Shown here in pieces: positions 12,701 through 18,700 of a DNA stretch of 21,170 bases. Origin of the DNA: Pleurobrachia bachei (lineage: Eukaryota > Ctenophora > Tentaculata > Cydippida > Pleurobrachiidae); NCBI GenBank assembly GCA_000695325.1, contig AVPN01001044.1:4247-25416 (forward strand). Direction: 5' to 3'. The number at the start of each line of letters is the position of its first letter. The first letter of the stretch is position 1. The notes below the pieces were generated by a model. It was given only the letters and a program-made list of their open reading frames with translations, was not told the origin of the DNA and made no database searches. Position numbers and translations under genes: made by a program.

Positions 12701-15700
12701 TGGTTACCTCTGACATAAAGTGACGCCGAGGAAGTGTTGAACGATTCGGTTACTCCTTCAATAGTGTAAGAGAAGGAGCAGAAGTACGTTTCACCGTTAT
12801 CATTCTTAGTTGCGCTGGAGATAGTCAGTTCTGAGACACCACCAGTAGAAGTGAACAGACCAGAGGATACTTCCACGTCACCAGAGCCTGTAGACTCATA
12901 CCAACTAACAGTTGGCTGGCCACTGATTTCAGTGTAAGTGCAGGACAATGTCGCATCAGTTCCAGCGTTCACGGTCGTCTTATCGGGTCCAACAAGGTCT
13001 AAAAAGAGTTGATTGAATAATATTTGAAAGATTCGAGTATAATACTGTTTCTATCCAAGAAAATTTGAAACACTTACCAACAACGTCAAGCTGGTTTGTC
13101 TTATCAATGGAATCGGTGGTAAAGTCCAATCGACAAGTGTATACTGAGGATTCGGCTACAGTTACTTCAGTCAGAGTTAAAGTGCTCGTTAGTGTTCCCG
13201 CAGAACTGTTGTAAGAGCCCTGTACAGCAGTAGATGTCAGATCGGTTCCATCAGAATTATACCATTCCAGACTGATGCTGCTATCTCCGACGGCCACACA
13301 AGTGAAGGTGATGTTCTCTTCAGCCTCGATAATGCTTCCACCGGGAGTCAGGGTCACATCGTAAACAGTGATGCTTTGTTCCTCCGATCCAGTTGGAGAG
13401 CTAGAATGACTGGGAGAGCTGACTTTGCAGGTAAAGGTTGCATCTTCAGCGATCTCAATAACTGTCAATGTGGCTGTTTTATTAGTATCCCCACTACTAA
13501 AGGTGCCAGAGTCAACGGTGTAAACACCTGCCTCCGTGCTAAGATCATCTGTTCCATCGTTGAAGACGATTGTAACGTCGGACGAAATACCAGTCACCAC
13601 GCAAGAAATGGTGGCGTTCTCTCCCAAAACAATAGATAGGTCATCGGCAGTGATTTCTGAAAAGAAGCAATCATTATTATTTACTAATGGCAAGATATCT
13701 GATAATACTGAAATGACCAGAATTTGACTAACCGTAAACTTCCACCGCTACAGTCTTGTCAGATGCATCATCAGAATCAGCATCGCTAACAACGTTACAG
13801 GTATAGGTCTCGTCTGAAGTTGGAGACACTTGCAGGACACTTGAGTCGGAAGAATCGGAGGCGCTATAACTAGAATTTCCACTGCTGTCGGACCAAGTAA
13901 AGGTAACGGAATTGTCCAAACCAGTCAACTGACACGTCAGGGAAAGAGAATCGCCGTTCTTAAGGAAGCCGTCATCCATGGATACGTCTAGAAAAATGAG
14001 GTGACTAAGTCTCGAGTTTTGTAATGTTTCATAGTTATGTATTTATTAATTTACCTTACTTTTCGAGAGTTGGGTGCTGCGTTACATAAGGTTGCAAAGC
14101 TTTGTGTGCGGATGGGAACACGTCGAACATCTATCAGCCAAGACTTAAGTCAGCGGGGGTATAATATCAATATAAGTTAGCAATTTGAATGGAGGGTTTC
14201 AGCAGCAGCTACAGCGGAAAAGAGTTCAATTAAATCACCCCAAGATCGGCATCACATGCTGTTTAATGAAGGCGGTTTAGCTGATCTGAGGCAGACAAAA
14301 GAAGGGATAACCACGGCCCGGTAGAGGAAGCTCTTACGGTTTTTTCCAAACGTCCGGCTCTAAATCTGTGCTGTGATTGGCAGAAAGTTATCACGTGGGA
14401 AATTTTAGCCAATCACAGCACAGATTTAGATCCGGGCGGGTAAGAGCTTCCACTAAAAGGCTAACTCAGTTCAATGGGGTTTCAGCAGGATTATTATATG
14501 TAATGGCCATGCAACAAAAAACAGCCCTGGAAGTGGAACAACAAAAAACAGCAGAGTTAGTGCGCGATAGTACAACAGCCATGCAGGTCTATCAGCGGAG
14601 AGAGCTCCCCCCACCGAATGCTTTGATTGCAGCTTTGTGCCCGACAGTACTTTCAGCAAGAACGGGGCACAACAACTCCAGCATCAGTTTCGCTTTTGGG
14701 AAACATGTTCCTCTTTTACAAAAAACAAGTTGAATAATACCCGAACAATAGACAGAATTTCAGCGAGTTAAATGGGTTCAGCCATGCATCAGTGTCAAAT
14801 GGTTTTTATATTTGGAAAAACCAATTTTATCAGCCAATTTATTGAAATAAATTTCAGCGATTTAATGATTTCAGCCATGCATCAGCGATTTTGTGGTTTT
14901 TATGAAATTGCAAACAAAAAACTTTCAATTTATTGATGTAAAATTTAAACATATTACAGCGATTTAATGGGTTCAGCCATGCATTCGCGGTACGTTTCTC
15001 AGCCAATTTATTTGTGTGGATGATTTACATGGAGTAGAAGCAATTGCCCACCCAAAATAGTCAACCAGACTAAATAGGGTGAGGCACTGTCATATATCAT
15101 GAAGTCTTGAAAGAGTTTGAATTGTTTCTATGAAAGATTTGTGTAGCGGTGAATGGACTGCGTAAAAAAGTATATAACACTTAGCAAAGACTTACTGTAG
15201 ACGTCCAAGGTGAAGTCATAGTCCAGAGCACTGTTCTGGTTGTGGGCACAAGTATAATTTCCATCATCCGCATAATCAACACTTGAGATATTAATATAAC
15301 TGGTTAGACTGTAATCTGTGGAGTTGTAACTATCCGAGGTAGCCCAGTCGATATTATCACTGCTGTCGTAGGTCCAGTCCACACCGATGGATGAATCTCC
15401 GTACACAGTACATGCTAGAACAACGGAGTCGTCGGTTCTGATGACTCGGATTTCGTTCGTGTCCGTCTCGATATCTGATAGAGGGGGCAGGGTGTTATGG
15501 GATATTGATATCTGAAAGTTTGTTGGTGATGGGATGACGAGGGTTACTAATTGAGAAGAATTGAAATCACCATGGAAGCATTGTGTTTTACTAACCTCTA
15601 ACATAAACGGGTTCGGAGGAAGTATTGAACGACTCAGTAACTCCTTCAACAGTGTACTCGAAGGAACAGAAGTAGGTTTCACCGTTATTTTCCTTGGTTG

Positions 15701-18700
15701 CACTTGCGATTATGTACTCCGACACACCACCGGAAGAGGTGAACAGACTTGAGTTTATCATGACGTCACCCGAGTCAGTCACTTCGTACCAGGATACAGT
15801 GGGCTGTCCACTTATTTCAGTGTAGACACACGACAGGGATATATCTGATCCAGCATTCACTGTCGTCTCATCAGGTCCGGCAAGATCTGGAAAGAGAATA
15901 AGTATTGACTTCCAGAAATGTGTATACAATGTAAACGGGTGGTCCATAAATTATGAGATGACGAGCCGTGATCGTTGTTCAAAAACAAACTATGGGAACA
16001 TGAAATTATTGTGCGAGCATGAATTAATGGCTTACCAACAACGTCCAATCGGTTGGTATCATCAACATAATCAGTCGTGAAGTTGACACGGCAAGTGTAG
16101 AGCGAAGAATCAGACACTGTTACATTTGTGAAGGAGAGGGTGGCCGTTCTAGTTCCAGACGTGCTGTTGTAAGCCTCTTGTAGGGAATCGGATGTCATAT
16201 CGGTTCCATCAGAATTATACCATTCCAGACTGATGCTGCTATCTCCAGTTGCCTCACAGGTGAAGGTAATGTCCTCTCCAGCCTCGATAATGCTTCCACC
16301 AGGAGTTACAGTGATATCTGAAGAAAAGTGGAGTTGTTGAAAATTGACAAACTTTACATGTACGCTTCAACTAGAGAAACAAGGTTGTTGGTTCGATTCC
16401 GACTTGTTACTTTCGTAAACCTCGCTCGCGTAATCTGACAAATTCCGACTAGCTGTCGCCAGAATGCTTTTTAAAACTCTCCTCAAGATAAAAAACAAGT
16501 TAACCTACCATAGACAGTAACACTCTGGGTACTGTATGTCATCTCAGAATCAGGGTAATCCGTTGAAGACACGATACAAGTGAAATCGGAATCAGATTGG
16601 ATGGAGACAATGGTGAGAGTGGCTGTTTTATCCGTATCTCCACTACTCCAACTGCCCGCATCATAACTGTAAACTCCGGCCTCAGTGGTGACGTCATCAG
16701 TCCCATTGTGGAAGGTGATCGTGACGTCAGAAGAGAGGTCAGTGACGACACAGGTGATTGTGACATTCTCGTCCTTGACCGCGTTCTCATTTTCAGCCGT
16801 CACAACTGAAAGTGAGGGAGTGAATTTTAGAGTTTAGAAAGGGTTTCCATGAGTTTTGTACTTGTCCCAACCACCTATACAGAGTTTAGAAAGGTGATAC
16901 TTGAACAAAAAGTGCGGTCAATTCGATATACCAGAAACACTGAGAACTTCTTCACTTCACAACTCATTGCTCGACTCATTTTCACAACTCACAGTATACG
17001 TAGGCATCAGCTGTGACCTCCACACTGTACGGGCTATCACCATCGGCATCCGTCACTTGACAGGAGTAAACCTCATCAGAACTTGTTGTGACCTCCAGGA
17101 AACTATACTGGGTATCTCCATCTGTACCATTGGAGGTGGGGTTCTGATAGCCACCGGTCTGAAAAAACACGGGATTGTGTTAGGTGGGGTTATAAGGACA
17201 TAACAGTTTGGTTGGGTGACCATATGTCAGACTAAGGACCATGTTAGAGAATAATTCTGAGTTTTTGTGAGTTTTTTGGGTGATTGCCAGGTTAGAAAAC
17301 GACAGCTGCTGATAAGGTGGGTGAATTATCGACGCAAGCTTTCATCTTTTATTATATCCTTTTCCCATTTGTTTATCTGGGCTGATTTTGTTAGCAAGAA
17401 TTCAAGGCAATTTGTCATTGATCGGATCCGGGAGGATATAATTTTTTACTATTTTTAGAAAGCTGACTACGTCATGGTTAGTGATATGGCAGGAGCAAAA
17501 CTAAGACAATATTGTTATAGACCGATAATAGGTTTAGACCTCGCCCCAAGGTAATTTGATTTAGTTATCTGGATATAATCACACAGTTCTGCCGTATAGT
17601 ATGCAAGCTGGGTAATAATATGAAGCGTAAATCATAAATGCGGGAGCCCTTAGAACATACAAAGTTCCAAAAATAATTAGATAAGTAATTAAATCGTGAA
17701 CGTCGACAAGGGCGAATATCATAATAATATTATTAACATTACCTCATCATATATTTATTTTAAATTGATTCGTATCTTACCTGATCAACCCACAAGTTGT
17801 CTTACTATTAGTTGGTAACGAAATTACCCCTCTAACTAGGGCATTGCAGTTAGCGTGCCCGCAAGGTAGGGGTAGTTGCGTTACCAAGGTTACTAAGCGG
17901 TTACCATGTGGTTACCATGTGGTTACCGTGTGGTTACCATGGATTCGTATCTTACCTGGTCAACCCACTGGATAGTCATGTCGTCGTCAGCTGAAGTTAC
18001 ATTACATTCCAATGTAACAACCACACCAGACAGAACCTCAAATCCAGCAGTTGTAACGTCTAGGGGATATTGGTGTGAGTCACGAGATATAAATTAGAGA
18101 AAGCAATGGCTCCTTTAAAATCGGTCGTTGAAAATCCATAAAAACTCACTCGAGCAGCTTCAATAAGCCAATTTAGCCTAAATATCCTGAGCAGATCATG
18201 AAAAATATACATAAGTACCATGACACTTTTTCAACTTACTGTAAGCATCAAGTGTCATGGAGACGTTGGTTCCTGCACTACAGATATAGGTTGCATCGCC
18301 AGAGACGTCAGTAACGTTCAGGACACTGCAGAAACAGGGTATTTTAGTTGAACTGTGTATTTAGCTGGAGCCGATAACTTTGAAACAGAAATTCGATTGA
18401 AACAATCGTTAGGTAACATAATTAGACATAATTAGGTATGTTTTAACATGTCGAAACATCACAATAATTGTCACTTCACACCACATACCTCTCAATAGTA
18501 TAATCAGATGAATCGTAACTTCCCAGGGTAGCATCACTGATGATGACCGTGTCATCCTTGTACCATGTGACAGTCACATTCTCGTCACCAACTGCTGTAC
18601 ATGTGATCTCAAAACTATCTCCGTCAACCAGGGAGATGGATGCGGGGATTCCGTAGGCTCCTATAAAGGGAGGGATCAGGTGAGGTATCAAATTTGGAAA

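Larger units (their letters stand above)
10624..13987 (-). repeat. Tandem duplication of a four-exon, five-Ig module
   Basis: Exons at 12349, 12708, 13078 and 13733 repeat those at 10624, 10983, 11357 and 12012 at offsets of 1,725, 1,725, 1,721 and 1,721 bp. Exons have equal lengths (279, 291, 579, 255) and the small introns are also alike. Identity is very high in the B exon and lower at the end of the A exon. Confidence 0.95.
13988..15195 (-). other. Intron 13 (1,208 bp) with foldback element and repeats
   Basis: Donor GTAAGT at the right, acceptor CTAG at 13988. It holds a 130-bp foldback element and a degenerate repeat at about 14756-15015. A 118-codon plus-strand frame (14377-14733) starts inside the foldback element and has no recognisable motif. 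No Ig-type exon is present. Confidence 0.6.
15196..18059 (-). repeat. Older, intron-richer copy of the five-Ig module
   Basis: Exons 8-13 encode D, C1, C2, B and A domains in the same order as exons 14-17 and 18-21. A, B and D match the later copies in length or motif. D is split by a phase-0 intron and C1/C2 are separated by a phase-1 intron here only. Confidence 0.85.

Noticed and set aside
14377-14733. 118-codon plus-strand open frame
   Set aside because: It starts inside the foldback element, lies in an intron, and shows only a short QQKTA repeat and no known motif.
16379-16410. GGTTCGATTCC, an exact tRNA B-box with a T-arm-like stem
   Set aside because: No A-box, anticodon arm or acceptor stem could be found in the 75 bases upstream, so no tRNA gene. 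It may be a worn SINE or tRNA fragment, or chance.
17906-18097. Plus-strand 63-codon frame, duplicated at 19334-19525
   Set aside because: It is the antisense shadow of exon 8 and exon 5 and appears twice only because the region is duplicated.
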